Assembly (NCBI GenBank): GCA_017940605.1
Contig: JAGAYF010000061.1
Location: forward strand, 1 to 40,703
Direction: 5' to 3'
Origin: Bacteroidaceae bacterium
GTDB lineage: Bacteria; Bacteroidota; Bacteroidia; Bacteroidales; Bacteroidaceae
DNA: 40,703 nt
Made by a program: the position numbers and the translations under genes. Under the pieces are notes generated by a model. The model made no database searches. It saw only the letters and a program-made list of their open reading frames with translations, and had not been told where the DNA came from. Below are positions 1 to 8,054 of the stretch, piece after piece (position 1 is the stretch's first letter; every line of letters begins with the position of its first letter).

Positions 1-190
1 AGGCTGCTCGGCCTGCCTGGCCATGAATGATGACAAGATACCTGCGGGAAAATACAGCGTATCTACAAGCAACAGAAACTTTGAAGGCAGGCAAGGACCA
101 GGATCACGCACCATGTTGGCCAGTCCGCTGGTTGCTGCTGCGGCAGCTGTGACCGGTGTTGTCACAGACCCGAGAACTTTGATGGAATGA
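1..190 (+). CDS. leuC: 3-isopropylmalate dehydratase large subunit, C-terminal end (partial)
   Basis: The window opens inside a reading frame (codons from base 2) that ends in TGA at 188-190. It encodes [11 protein letters not shown] near the start, the aconitase-family segment holding two of the three [4Fe-4S] cysteines, followed by a [12 protein letters not shown] segment and a [18 protein letters not shown] tail typical of LeuC. With LeuD it isomerises 2-isopropylmalate to 3-isopropylmalate; it should also act on citramalate, since a citramalate synthase lies downstream. Only about the last 62 residues are present because the window boundary cuts the gene. leuD follows after 25 bases, so the two subunits are probably co-transcribed. 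Confidence 0.93.
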   Translation, partial: GCSACLAMNDDKIPAGKYSVSTSNRNFEGRQGPGSRTMLASPLVAAAAAVTGVVTDPRTLME

Positions 191-215
191 TGGATGTAAG
201 AAAATAAAAAGAAGT

Positions 216-803
216 ATGAAACAGAAATTTGACATAATAAAGAGCACCTGCGTGCCTCTTCCGCTTGAAAATATTGATACTGATCAAATTATTCCCGCAC
301 GTTACCTGAAAGCAACGACGCGCGAGGGGTTTGGCGACAACCTTTTCCGCGATTGGCGCTTTCATTCCGATGGGAGCAAAAAGGAAGAATTCGTTTTGAA
401 CAACCCATTGTACAAGGGAGAGATTCTTGTGGCTGGCAAGAACTTTGGCTGTGGCTCCAGTCGCGAGCATGCTGCGTGGGCCATCGCAGACTATGGTTTC
501 CGCGTCGTGATTAGTAGTTTCTTTGCCGACATACATAAAAACAATGAACTGAATAACTTTGTCCTGCCAGTGGTAGTGAGTGAGCAGTTCCTGTCCCGTC
601 TTTTCAAATCCATTGAGAAAGATGCCCAAACACAGGTAACGGTTGATGTTCCCAATCAAACGGTAACAAATGAAGCCACAGGTGAACAGGAACACTTCGA
701 AATAAATGGGTACAAGAAATATTGTTTGATGAACGCCTTGGATGACATAGATTTCCTCCTGCAAAACACTGACAAGATAGAACAATGGGAGCAAAGGGCC
801 TGA
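216..803 (+). CDS. leuD: 3-isopropylmalate dehydratase small subunit
   Basis: A 195-residue protein of normal LeuD length. The N-terminus carries PLPLENIDTDQIIPARYLK, and the middle has the swivel-domain signature FGCGSSREHAAWAI (residues about 79-92), whose serine and arginine contribute to substrate binding in the aconitase superfamily. It pairs with LeuC encoded immediately upstream. The last 19 bases overlap the start of the citramalate synthase gene in another frame, which suggests translational coupling. No unusual residues were seen. Confidence 0.95.
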   Translation: MKQKFDIIKSTCVPLPLENIDTDQIIPARYLKATTREGFGDNLFRDWRFHSDGSKKEEFVLNNPLYKGEILVAGKNFGCGSSREHAAWAIADYGFRVVISSFFADIHKNNELNNFVLPVVVSEQFLSRLFKSIEKDAQTQVTVDVPNQTVTNEATGEQEHFEINGYKKYCLMNALDDIDFLLQNTDKIEQWEQRA

Positions 804-2320
804 GGGTGGAAATCATGGACACCACTCTCCGCGACGGCGAACAGACGAGTGGTGTCTCTTTCGTGCCTCATGAAAAATTGCAGATAGCGAAAAAACTTCT
901 GCGCGACGTAGGGGTGGACCGCATTGAGGTCGCATCGGCGCGTGTGTCGGAAGGAGAGCGTAAGGCCATCACGCAAATATGTGAATGGGCAAGCAGCAAG
1001 GGCTATCTGGACAGGGTAGAGGTCCTGGGATTCGTAGACAAGCACGTTTCGTTGGATTGGATTCACTCCTGCGGTGGACAAGTCATCAACATGTTGTGCA
1101 AAGGTTCGCGCCGCCATTGCGAATTTCAATTGAAAAAGACGATTGAGCAGCATTTGGCCGATATAAAGAATGAGATAGCCTATGCAAAACAGTTGGGCAT
1201 CAAGGTTAATATCTATCTTGAGGACTGGTCGAACGGGATGAAGGACAGCCGCGAATACGTATACGCCTTTATTGACGGCCTGAAGGACGAGGCGGTGTCC
1301 CGCTTCCTGTTGCCCGACACGCTTGGCGTACTGACGCCGCGCAACACCTATGAATTCCTGTCAGAAATGCAGGAACGCTACCCACGGTTGCAGTTCGATT
1401 TCCACGCACACAATGATTACGGTATGGCCATTGGGAATGTGGCAGCGGCGCTGCGTGCCGGTTGCCGCGCCATCCATACTGCCGTCAACGGGCTGGGAGA
1501 ACGTGCGGGCAACGCCCCCCTGGCCAGTGTGCAGGCTGTGATAAAGGACCACTATGGCCTGCAAACCCATATCAACGAGCGCGAATTGTATTCCGTCAGC
1601 AGGCTTGTGGAGGGCTATTCGGGCATTCCCATCCCGAGCAACGAACCTGTCGTGGGCGAGAACGTGTTTACGCAGGTGGCCGGCGTTCATGCCGACGGTG
1701 ATAGCAAGGACAACCTGTACTGCAACGCCTTGCTGCCCGAGCGCTTCGGGCGCAGGCGCGAATATGCATTGGGCAAAAACAGCGGCAAGGCCAATATCCT
1801 GAAGAATCTGGAGAATCTGGGATTGGAACTCACGCCGGAGGAGACACGGCGCGTGACGGACCGCATCGTACAGCTGGCTGACAAAAAGGAGATGGTCACA
1901 GCCGATGACCTGCCCTACATTGTGTCGGACGTGCTGAAGCATGACCCGGCCGAACAGAAGGTAAAGCTCCTGGGATACTTTGTAACCAATTCATACGGCC
2001 TGAAACCAACGGCCTCGCTCAGCATTGAGATTGACGGACAGAAGTATGAGACCTACTCCAGCGGAGATGGTCAGTACGATGCCTTTGTGCGCGGACTTCG
2101 AAACATATACAAGGAGCAGCTGAAGCGTCCGTTCCCGCGCCTGACCGACTATGTGGTGCGCATTCCCCCAGGAGGGCGCACCGATGCCTTTGTCCACACC
2201 ATCATTACCTGGGAAATGGACGGCAAGACCCTCAGGACGCATGCCCTTGACCCCGACCAGACAGAGGCAGCAATAAAAGCGACCATAAAAATGCTGAACC
2301 AAATAAGTACAAACAATTAA
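785..2320 (+). CDS. cimA: (R)-citramalate synthase, Leptospira CimA type
   Basis: A 511-residue member of the isopropylmalate/homocitrate/citramalate synthase family. The N-terminal TIM barrel shows DTTLRDGEQTSGVSF (residues about 12-26), the metal-binding HAHNDYG (about 207-213) and NGLGERAGNAPL; the C-terminal third is a LeuA-type regulatory dimer domain. As recalled, Leptospira CimA shares blocks that ordinary LeuA lacks: VDRIEVASARVS, NIYLEDWSNG, AGVHADGD and YVVRIPPGG. CimA condenses pyruvate with acetyl-CoA to give citramalate, which LeuCD and LeuB convert to 2-oxobutyrate for isoleucine without threonine deaminase. Its position between leuD and leuB fits that role. A second 2-isopropylmalate synthase is the alternative reading. 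Confidence 0.85.
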   Translation: MGAKGLRVEIMDTTLRDGEQTSGVSFVPHEKLQIAKKLLRDVGVDRIEVASARVSEGERKAITQICEWASSKGYLDRVEVLGFVDKHVSLDWIHSCGGQVINMLCKGSRRHCEFQLKKTIEQHLADIKNEIAYAKQLGIKVNIYLEDWSNGMKDSREYVYAFIDGLKDEAVSRFLLPDTLGVLTPRNTYEFLSEMQERYPRLQFDFHAHNDYGMAIGNVAAALRAGCRAIHTAVNGLGERAGNAPLASVQAVIKDHYGLQTHINERELYSVSRLVEGYSGIPIPSNEPVVGENVFTQVAGVHADGDSKDNLYCNALLPERFGRRREYALGKNSGKANILKNLENLGLELTPEETRRVTDRIVQLADKKEMVTADDLPYIVSDVLKHDPAEQKVKLLGYFVTNSYGLKPTASLSIEIDGQKYETYSSGDGQYDAFVRGLRNIYKEQLKRPFPRLTDYVVRIPPGGRTDAFVHTIITWEMDGKTLRTHALDPDQTEAAIKATIKMLNQISTNN

Positions 2321-2332
2321 AATATTTCAAAT

Positions 2333-3394
2333 ATGAAACTTAAAATAGCCGTATTGCCCGGTGACGGTATCGGGCCCGAGATTTCCCGCGAGGGTGTAAA
2401 GGTAATGCAAGTCATTGCGCGCAAGTATGGACACGAATTCAGTTTTCAGGAAGCCCTGTGCGGTGCAGCGGCCATTGATGCCGTAGGAGACCCTTTCCCC
2501 GAGGAGACATTCCGGTTGTGCGAAGCCAGCGACGCTGTCCTATTCTCAGCTGTGGGCGACCCGCGCTTCGATAACAACCCCAATGCCAAGGTGCGTCCCG
2601 AGCAGGGCTTGCTGGCCATGCGCAAGAAGCTGGGATTGTTTGCCAACATACGCCCAATCACGACGTTTGACTGTCTGGTGCACAATTCACCCTTGAAGGA
2701 CGAGGTGGTCAAGGGAGCTGACTTTGTGTGCATACGCGAATTGACGGGCGGAATGTACTTCGGACCGAAGCACGAGGACGATGAGTCGGCCTATGACACC
2801 AATCTGTACTCGCGCCCCGAGGTGGAGCGCATCCTGCGCGTGGCCTACGACTACGCCATGAAGCGCAACAAGCACCTCACGGTCGTCGATAAGGCCAATG
2901 TGCTGGCATCGTCGCGCCTGTGGCGCAAGGTGGCGCAGCAAATGGAGAAAGACTATCCCGAGGTCAAGACCGACTACATGTATGTCGACAATGCGTCCAT
3001 GCGAATGATAATGGAACCGCGCTTTTTCGACGTAATGGTGACCGAGAATACCTTTGGCGACATCCTGACCGACGAAGGGTCGGCCGTGACGGGGTCAATG
3101 GGACTGCTGCCCAGTGCATCGCTGGGTACGAGCACCCCAGTGTTTGAACCCGTGCACGGAAGCTGGCCGCAGGCGGCGGGCAAGAACATTGCCAACCCGT
3201 TGGCGCAGATTCTGTCGGCGGCCATGCTGCTCGAAAACTTCGGATTGATGGACGAAGCCGCGTCGGTGCGCCAGGCCGTGCAGGCATCGCTCGATCAGCA
3301 TGTGAGGACGCCCGAGATACAAGTTCCAGGCGGAGCGCACTACGGTACGGTGGAAGTGGGCAGCTGGATAGCCCAGTACATTGAGCAGAACTGA
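2333..3394 (+). CDS. leuB: 3-isopropylmalate dehydrogenase
   Basis: A 353-residue NAD-dependent beta-decarboxylating dehydrogenase of standard length. It opens with [18 protein letters not shown], has the [10 protein letters not shown] loop (residues about 138-147), the metal-binding [29 protein letters not shown] segment (split here only for description) and the NAD-binding [17 protein letters not shown] region. The RELTGG loop identifies LeuB rather than isocitrate or tartrate dehydrogenase. It begins 12 bases after cimA and is the last gene of the leucine/isoleucine operon. It probably oxidises both 3-isopropylmalate and erythro-3-methylmalate. Confidence 0.95.
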   Translation: MKLKIAVLPGDGIGPEISREGVKVMQVIARKYGHEFSFQEALCGAAAIDAVGDPFPEETFRLCEASDAVLFSAVGDPRFDNNPNAKVRPEQGLLAMRKKLGLFANIRPITTFDCLVHNSPLKDEVVKGADFVCIRELTGGMYFGPKHEDDESAYDTNLYSRPEVERILRVAYDYAMKRNKHLTVVDKANVLASSRLWRKVAQQMEKDYPEVKTDYMYVDNASMRMIMEPRFFDVMVTENTFGDILTDEGSAVTGSMGLLPSASLGTSTPVFEPVHGSWPQAAGKNIANPLAQILSAAMLLENFGLMDEAASVRQAVQASLDQHVRTPEIQVPGGAHYGTVEVGSWIAQYIEQN

Positions 3395-3412
3395 CCGAAG
3401 CATCCTGCATGA

Positions 3413-3437
3413 CGGCAGGGCCGACGGCCCGTTGCCG
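3413..3437 (+). terminator. GC-rich hairpin after leuB, possible terminator
   Basis: Nineteen bases after the leuB stop, CGGCA and GGGCC pair with GGCCC and TGCCG around a three-base loop, with a two-base bulge. There is no T-run after it, so it may be a transcript 3'-end protector rather than an intrinsic terminator. Confidence 0.4.
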
Positions 3438-3590
3438 AAGAGGGCATAGGGACTTGCACCTCAGCAGGCAGGACAATCCATATTTGTTGGGGTTCACCGA
3501 AATAGGGTGGACTCCAACAATTTTTTTGTGTCGCATCAGAATGGGCTGGTTCACGGTCTCATAATTCGTATGGCAGGGGAGGGAAAAACA

Positions 3591-3672
3591 GCAAGGCGTA
3601 AAACGTGGACCAATGCGGCTTGAAAAAAATTCGGAAAGGCGCAAAAGTTTCAGCAAAAAGGCGTAAAAAATT
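3591..3672 (+). repeat. Dispersed intergenic repeat, copy A
   Basis: This stretch contains GCAAGGCGTAAAAC, then CCAATGCGGCTTGAAAAAAA, then AGGCGCAAAAG and AAGGCGTAAAAAA. The same ordered blocks occur at 7861-7953 and 33324-33415 in the same orientation. Copy A is the most diverged: it lacks the first block of the other two and carries an extra GGCGTAAAA-like block. Confidence 0.7.
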
Positions 3673-3858
3673 ACGTTTGCCCCGTTATTGCTTATTTTTC
3701 TGCATATAAGGCACTGAATCTTGGAGCAATGTCAATGGCAAAACCGATATGAATAAGACTTTGGGCTACCCGAGTATGCTCCATTCTGATAGGGCATCAT
3801 TATTTGTGGGACAAAAATACTTTTCTCACGAAATCATTATCAAAAGGGAAAAAATCGT

Positions 3859-3866
3859 TAACTTTG
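3859..3866 (+). promoter_or_regulatory. Bacteroidetes -7 box for the glycerol-1-phosphate dehydrogenase operon
   Basis: TAACTTTG followed by C matches the Bacteroidetes sigma-ABfr -7 consensus TAnnTTTG. It lies about 50 bases upstream of the start codon at 3917. A clear -33 TTTG was not found at the usual spacing. Confidence 0.55.
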
Positions 3867-3916
3867 CATTCAACATAGTACATACTGAATCAAAGAACAG
3901 ATAAAATAGACCTGAT

Positions 3917-5263
3917 ATGGGAATTATTGAAGAAGCCTTGCAAAAGACGACAGACACCAAAGCGTTGATTTTGGAGGAGGGCGCGCTGGAGCGTACCGCA
4001 GAAATGTTTAAACAACTGTTTGGCGACAGCCGTGCAGTGGTGGTGGCCGATACCAACACCTATCGCGTGGCCGGCCAGCAGGTGGTGGAAAATCTAAAGA
4101 AGAACGGCGTTCCGCAAGAAGAGCCGTTTGTATTTACCGATCCCGATTTGTATGCCGAATGGAGCTACCTGGAGCAGCTGGAAGACTATGTGAAGAAGAG
4201 TGATGCCATTCCCGTGGCCGTCGGTTCAGGTGTTATCAACGACCTGACCAAGTTGGTGAGCACGCATCTCGGCCGCAAGTACATGATTGTGGGCACGGCA
4301 GCCTCGATGGATGGCTATACGGCTTATGGCGCTTCCATTACATTTGAGGGCAACAAGCAAACGTTTGACTGCAAAGCGCCCTACGGTGCGTTGCTCGACC
4401 CGGCGATTGCCGCAAAGGCCCCTGAGGGAATGTCTGCCTCGGGATTTGCCGACTTGATAGCCAAGGTGCCCGCCGGAGCTGACTGGATGTTGGCCGAAGC
4501 CGTGGGTGCAGAAAAAGTGGATGAGTTTTCGTTCAACCTTGTCCAAAGCAAGCTGCGCGAATCCCTGAGCGACCCCGATGCCGTGGCCGCAGGCGAGGTG
4601 CAACCCACCGCCATGCTGGCCGAAGGATTGATTATGAGTGGTTTTGCCATGCAGGCGTTGCAGAGCAGCCGCCCTGCCAGCGGCATGGAACACCAGTTCA
4701 GCCATTATTGGGACATGGAGGGATTGTGCTACCAAGGCAAGCACGTTTCCCATGGGTTCAAGGTGGGCATCGGCACATTGGTGTCAACGGCCTGCCTGGA
4801 ATATCTGCTGGATTACGACCTGGAAAACCTTGATGTGGCCGCAGCCGTGGCGCAATGGCCCACCTGGGAGGAACAGGAACGGCAGATACGCACGATTTTT
4901 GCAGGAAAACCTGGCCATTTGGCCCGCGCCCTGAAGGAAAGCAAGGACAAATATGCCGATGCACAGGAAGTAGGCCGCCAATTGGAGGCATTGAAAGCCG
5001 TTTGGCCTGAGCTGAAAGTCAAGATAAGGGAGCAAATCTATCCCTATGCCGTCGTATACGACAAACTTAAGCGCATGCGTGCCCCCTATGAGCCTGAAAT
5101 GATTGGCGTAAGCCGCGCCAAACTGCTCGACACGTTCAAGGGAATCCCCTACATGCGCAGCCGCTTCACCAGCGCCGACATCCTGCTTCGCGCAGGCTTG
5201 CTCAAGGATGCCGAAGCCAAGCTGTTCGGTAAGGGAGGCTACTGGGACTGCACGCAGGCTTGA
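3917..5263 (+). CDS. araM: sn-glycerol-1-phosphate dehydrogenase (AraM/EgsA family)
   Basis: A 448-residue iron-alcohol-dehydrogenase-fold protein. The dinucleotide-binding part shows GSGVINDLTKLVS (103-115) and GTAASMDGYT (126-135). Probable metal ligands are D179 in SASGFADLIAK, H259 in RPASGMEHQFSHYWD and H279 in KHVSHGFKVG, spaced as in Bacillus subtilis AraM. The enzyme reduces dihydroxyacetone phosphate to sn-glycerol-1-phosphate, the stereoisomer used in archaeal-type ether lipids. A secreted glycerophosphodiesterase gene follows at once, so the pair suggests glycerol-phosphate metabolism. Plain glycerol dehydrogenase is less likely given the length and motifs. Confidence 0.88.
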   Translation: MGIIEEALQKTTDTKALILEEGALERTAEMFKQLFGDSRAVVVADTNTYRVAGQQVVENLKKNGVPQEEPFVFTDPDLYAEWSYLEQLEDYVKKSDAIPVAVGSGVINDLTKLVSTHLGRKYMIVGTAASMDGYTAYGASITFEGNKQTFDCKAPYGALLDPAIAAKAPEGMSASGFADLIAKVPAGADWMLAEAVGAEKVDEFSFNLVQSKLRESLSDPDAVAAGEVQPTAMLAEGLIMSGFAMQALQSSRPASGMEHQFSHYWDMEGLCYQGKHVSHGFKVGIGTLVSTACLEYLLDYDLENLDVAAAVAQWPTWEEQERQIRTIFAGKPGHLARALKESKDKYADAQEVGRQLEALKAVWPELKVKIREQIYPYAVVYDKLKRMRAPYEPEMIGVSRAKLLDTFKGIPYMRSRFTSADILLRAGLLKDAEAKLFGKGGYWDCTQA

Positions 5264-5298
5264 TGGGAAATCTGGAAACAATTCAAACTTTTACAAAT

Positions 5299-6060
5299 AT
5301 GAAGATGAGAACAATTCTTTTTGGTTTAGCTCTGCTAATGAGCGTAGGAGCAATGGCAGAAGTGAAGATTGTGGCCCACCGAGGCTATTGGAGAACCGCA
5401 GGAAGTGCGCAGAACAGCTTAACTTCCTATAAGAAAGCCGATCAAGTGCCGTGCTATGGTTCTGAAATCGACATCTGGATTAGCAAAGACGGGGTAATCT
5501 ACGTCAATCACGACAAAACGTTCAAGGGATGCTGCATTGAGAAATCCACTGCGGCCGAATGTGACAAGGTTATCCTGGACAACGGCGAGAAAATGCCCAC
5601 ATTTGAGGAATATCTCAAGGTAGTGAAGCAGGGAAAGGCCGAACTCGTCATCGAAGTCAAGACGCACGACGACTTGGCGCGCCAAAATCTGTGCATTGAC
5701 AAGGCATTGAACCTGGTTAAGAAGTACAAACTGCAGAATCGCGTCAGCTACATTGCCTTTGACTTGGCAGCCTGCCTCCGAATCATAGAGAAAGCCCCAA
5801 AAGGCACTGAAGTGTACTACCTGAACGGCGATCTCGCGCCCAAAACCTTGAAGCGCGTTGGCTGCGCGGGCATTGACTACCGCGACAAGGTGCTGAAGAC
5901 CGACCATCCCAAGTGGATTGACGAATGCCACCGCCTTGGCATGAAGGTTAACGTGTGGACGGTTGACACAAAGGAGGATTTGGAATACTTTGTCAGCAAA
6001 GGCGTGGACTACATCACCACAAACGAGCCCGAATTGCTGAAATCGATTCTGAAAAAGTAA
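5299..6060 (+). CDS. Secreted glycerophosphodiester phosphodiesterase family protein
   Basis: The frame opens further upstream at a TTG (5260), but the ATG at 5299 starts a clear signal peptide (MKMRTILFGLALLMSVGAMA, cleavage before EVKIV), giving 253 residues. The GDPD core shows AHRGYW, SEIDIW and NHDKTF, supplying the catalytic His pair and the metal-binding Glu/Asp. The usual HRG-x-EN pattern is changed to QNS, as in a Bacteroidetes subgroup. It should hydrolyse glycerophosphodiesters in the periplasm. It is co-directional with the dehydrogenase 35 bases upstream. It is not closely similar to the second GDPD of this window at 22604-23431. Confidence 0.85.
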   Translation: MKMRTILFGLALLMSVGAMAEVKIVAHRGYWRTAGSAQNSLTSYKKADQVPCYGSEIDIWISKDGVIYVNHDKTFKGCCIEKSTAAECDKVILDNGEKMPTFEEYLKVVKQGKAELVIEVKTHDDLARQNLCIDKALNLVKKYKLQNRVSYIAFDLAACLRIIEKAPKGTEVYYLNGDLAPKTLKRVGCAGIDYRDKVLKTDHPKWIDECHRLGMKVNVWTVDTKEDLEYFVSKGVDYITTNEPELLKSILKK

Positions 6061-6078
6061 TCAAAAATTAAATTTTCC

Positions 6079-6126
6079 AAGGGACATGAGCTGTGAAGGC
6101 GTACTTTCAGGCTCGTGTCCCTTTCT
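6079..6126 (+). terminator. Intrinsic terminator after the GDPD gene
   Basis: AAGGGACATGAGC (6079-6091) pairs with GCTCGTGTCCCTT (6111-6123) with one G-U pair, followed by a short T-rich tail. It lies 19 bases after the stop. It also argues that the next gene starts at 6144, downstream of the hairpin, rather than at the GTG inside it (6093). Confidence 0.75.
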
Positions 6127-6143
6127 TAGAAAAATCTGTCAGC

Positions 6144-6794
6144 ATGGCCATCACACAATGTCCTGAATGCGGCGGTGTCCTCTCAACTACAGCCGAACAA
6201 TGTCCTCATTGCGGTATGCGCGTCGTCCTGTGCGAACGTTGCGGCGGCCTGCTGCAACCTGGGGAAAGAGTCTGCCCGCAATGCGGCGCACCCTATTACA
6301 CTCCGGAAGAGAAGGAAACTGCCCGCCTACGCACCAAACGCAGGCGCAAACTGATTATTGGGACTGTGGTGTGCGTCTTGTTGGCCCTTATCCTTAGCTG
6401 CCCGGGCGAGAAAAAGCACCGACGTGCTGTCTCGGCCGTTATCAAAGAGGCGATAGCAGAAGTGACTGATTCGCTTGGCGATGAAAACAGCCTGTATCGC
6501 ATGGGCGGACAATTGGCGCAGAATATAACGGGGGGCCTTGTTGGACTGAACGTGAGGACATCAAGATATTTGATTTTTTCCTTGGGCCGCGTCAATTACA
6601 AAGGGAAGGATTACGTCGTTTCGGTCGGTGCTGTGGGCCGTGTATGGTGTATCGTGCGCAAGGAGGACGTCAAGAAAATTATCATTCAGTGGATAAACGA
6701 ACAGCAGCAGAAAGTGGAAAGCAAGATACCCAGTATCATCCGCAACATAGGCAAGTCCATCTCCGATTTCTTTGGTTCGGGCGGGGGGGAGTAG
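6144..6794 (+). CDS. Double zinc-ribbon membrane protein of unknown function
   Basis: ATG at 6144 is preferred because it directly precedes the first zinc-ribbon cysteines and avoids the upstream terminator hairpin; 216 residues result. The N-terminus has two CxxC pairs per ribbon (CPECGG, CPHCGM, CERCGG, CPQCGA; residues about 6-49), then a basic stretch TKRRRKL and one transmembrane helix (IIGTVVCVLLALILSC). The remaining 130 or so residues resemble the DUF4359-like segment with GKDYVVSVGAVGRVW. Topology suggests a cytoplasmic ribbon and an external domain. The function is unknown. The extreme C-terminus is glycine-rich (FFGSGGGE). Confidence 0.75.
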   Translation: MAITQCPECGGVLSTTAEQCPHCGMRVVLCERCGGLLQPGERVCPQCGAPYYTPEEKETARLRTKRRRKLIIGTVVCVLLALILSCPGEKKHRRAVSAVIKEAIAEVTDSLGDENSLYRMGGQLAQNITGGLVGLNVRTSRYLIFSLGRVNYKGKDYVVSVGAVGRVWCIVRKEDVKKIIIQWINEQQQKVESKIPSIIRNIGKSISDFFGSGGGE

Positions 6795-6924
6795 TCCTTC
6801 CTTTTCTCCTATATTGGTACAATAGTTGCATACCCGGCCAATTTTCCTTATATCGCTTGTGAAAATGCTTGCACCTAGGTTTTTGCATGGGCTGCAACCT
6901 TATATTCCTGACAAACTGAGACAG

Positions 6925-6958
6925 AAAATGCCGCCCATTCCTTGATGAGCGGCATTTT
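6925..6958. terminator. Bidirectional terminator between the zinc-ribbon gene and rpmA
   Basis: AAAATGCCGC (6925-6934) is perfectly complementary to GCGGCATTTT (6949-6958) around a 14-base loop. The A-run on one side and T-run on the other let it work on both strands. It lies between the convergent zinc-ribbon gene (+) and rpmA (-). Confidence 0.8.
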
Positions 6959-6987
6959 ATATTATTAAGCGTAAGGGTTGCCTGTCC

Positions 6988-7272
6988 TTATGCCTTTGTC
7001 TCCGTTGCTTCGGTCTTGACCAGGGCTTCCACAGTGACGATGCTACGCTCGCGGCGATCGTGCTTGAAGCAAACGATTCCGTCTTCCAGTGCATAGAGTG
7101 TGTGGTCCTTGCCCATGCCCACGTTTTTACCGGGATAGTGCTGCGTGCCTCTCTGGCGAACGATAATGTTGCCGGCAATGCAAGCCTGACCGCCCCAAAT
7201 CTTCACACCCAATCTTTTGGAATGTGACTCACGTCCGTTCTTAGAACTACCTACACCTTTTTTATGTGCCAT
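6988..7272 (-). CDS. rpmA: 50S ribosomal protein L27
   Basis: A 94-residue protein starting [24 protein letters not shown], the conserved N-terminal tail of L27 that reaches the peptidyl-transferase centre. [18 protein letters not shown] and [14 protein letters not shown] are also standard. No N-terminal cleavable extension like that of Firmicutes L27 is present. It follows rplU by 19 bases in the normal L21-L27 order. The C-terminal tail (TEATETKA) is a short lineage-specific extension. Confidence 0.97.
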   Translation of the reverse strand: MAHKKGVGSSKNGRESHSKRLGVKIWGGQACIAGNIIVRQRGTQHYPGKNVGMGKDHTLYALEDGIVCFKHDRRERSIVTVEALVKTEATETKA

Positions 7273-7291
7273 TTTACTGAGATTTTAATAA

Positions 7292-7609
7292 TTAAGCAAC
7301 AATTTGTTTAACAGTAACCTCTGTAAATTGCTGACGGTGACCGTTCTTCTTGCGCGAATCCTTGCGGCGTTTCATCTTAAACACAATCACCTTGTCGCCC
7401 TTTACCAGTGGGGTGTTTACTTCACAAACTACTTTTGCGCCATCCACGACAGGAGTGCCGACAGTAACGGCATTGCCGTTGTCGATGAGCAAAACTTTGT
7501 CAAACTCAACGGTCTGACCCGGCTCAGCATTCTGAATGTGATGGACAAATAGCTTGCGGCCTTCCTCCACCTTGAATTGCTGTCCGTTAATAACTACAAT
7601 TGCGTACAT
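7292..7609 (-). CDS. rplU: 50S ribosomal protein L21
   Basis: A 105-residue protein with the L21 start [17 protein letters not shown], central VEFDKVLLI and VGTPVV, and the signature [23 protein letters not shown]. It is the first gene of the L21-L27 operon. A good Bacteroidetes promoter lies about 90 bases upstream, leaving an 80-base leader with small potential hairpins. Confidence 0.97.
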   Translation of the reverse strand: MYAIVVINGQQFKVEEGRKLFVHHIQNAEPGQTVEFDKVLLIDNGNAVTVGTPVVDGAKVVCEVNTPLVKGDKVIVFKMKRRKDSRKKNGHRQQFTEVTVKQIVA

Positions 7610-7694
7610 TTTGAACTTATTAATTTAAGTTTCACCTCGTGGGCGAGTCTCATTGTGAGCCTGCTTTCCTGAGCCCTGGTGACAAAATCGGATG

Positions 7695-7726
7695 CAAAAG
7701 TACGAAAAATATTGCAATAATCCAAA
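7695..7726 (-). promoter_or_regulatory. Bacteroidetes-type promoter of rplU-rpmA
   Basis: On the minus strand TTTG (7723-7726) and TACTTTTG (7695-7702) are separated by 20 bases, matching the -33 TTTG and -7 TAnnTTTG consensus. Transcription would start near 7688 and leave a leader of about 80 bases before rplU. Confidence 0.75.
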
Positions 7727-7860
7727 CATTATGAAAGCTTTTTTAATAAAATCCTATCTTTGTTACCTCGTTCTGGGATGTCCTACAAGCATTTGCCTCT
7801 CGGCCTGGCTGTAGCTGCATGGTTGTATGAAACAGGACTGTCTCAAGCAAACGAAAATCT

Positions 7861-7953
7861 GCAAGGCGTAAAAGTTTTGCCAACAAGGCATAAGAGACGG
7901 ACGAATGCGGCCTGAAAAAATTTATTTGGGGCGTAAAAATTCAGTTATGACGG
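7861..7953 (+). repeat. Dispersed intergenic repeat, copy B
   Basis: GCAAGGCGTAAAAG, CAAGGCATAAGA, GCGGCCTGAAAAA, GGGGCGTAAAAA and ATGACGGGAA occur in this order. Copy C at 33324-33415 has the same blocks, colinear with only one single-base gap and roughly three quarters of bases identical. It lies downstream of the siroheme fusion gene and outside any coding sequence. Confidence 0.75.
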
Positions 7954-8054
7954 GAATGCGTCAGCCATTGCCTTCTCATCATTGGAAAAATGTTGTTTAT
8001 CAATGGTATTCAAAGCCTTGTAGGCTATGTTTCATAAGGATTGCCCTTCATGTG

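Larger units (their letters stand above)
3395..3916. other. Intergenic region between leuB and the glycerol-1-phosphate dehydrogenase gene
   Basis: About 520 bases with no credible gene or tRNA. It holds the hairpin after leuB, copy A of the dispersed GGCGTAAAA repeat (3591-3672), and a -7 promoter box at 3859-3866 about 50 bases before the next start codon. The rest shows no structure I can interpret. Confidence 0.7.
7610..8054. other. Intergenic region between rplU and the siroheme fusion gene
   Basis: About 445 bases without a supported gene. It contains the rplU leader and promoter (7610-7726) and copy B of the dispersed repeat (7861-7953). Open frames running into the region from the neighbouring gene on the opposite strand are not credible coding sequences. 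Confidence 0.7.

Noticed and set aside
3395..3916. tRNA or small RNA gene between leuB and the dehydrogenase gene
   Set aside because: I found no cloverleaf or conserved RNA motif; the region is accounted for by a hairpin, repeat copy A and a promoter box.
5260..5298. Upstream start (TTG at 5260) for the first GDPD
   Set aside because: It would add 13 polar residues before a clean signal peptide beginning at 5299.
6093..6143. GTG start at 6093 for the zinc-ribbon protein
   Set aside because: It lies inside the terminator hairpin of the preceding gene, and the added residues precede the natural zinc-ribbon start at 6144.
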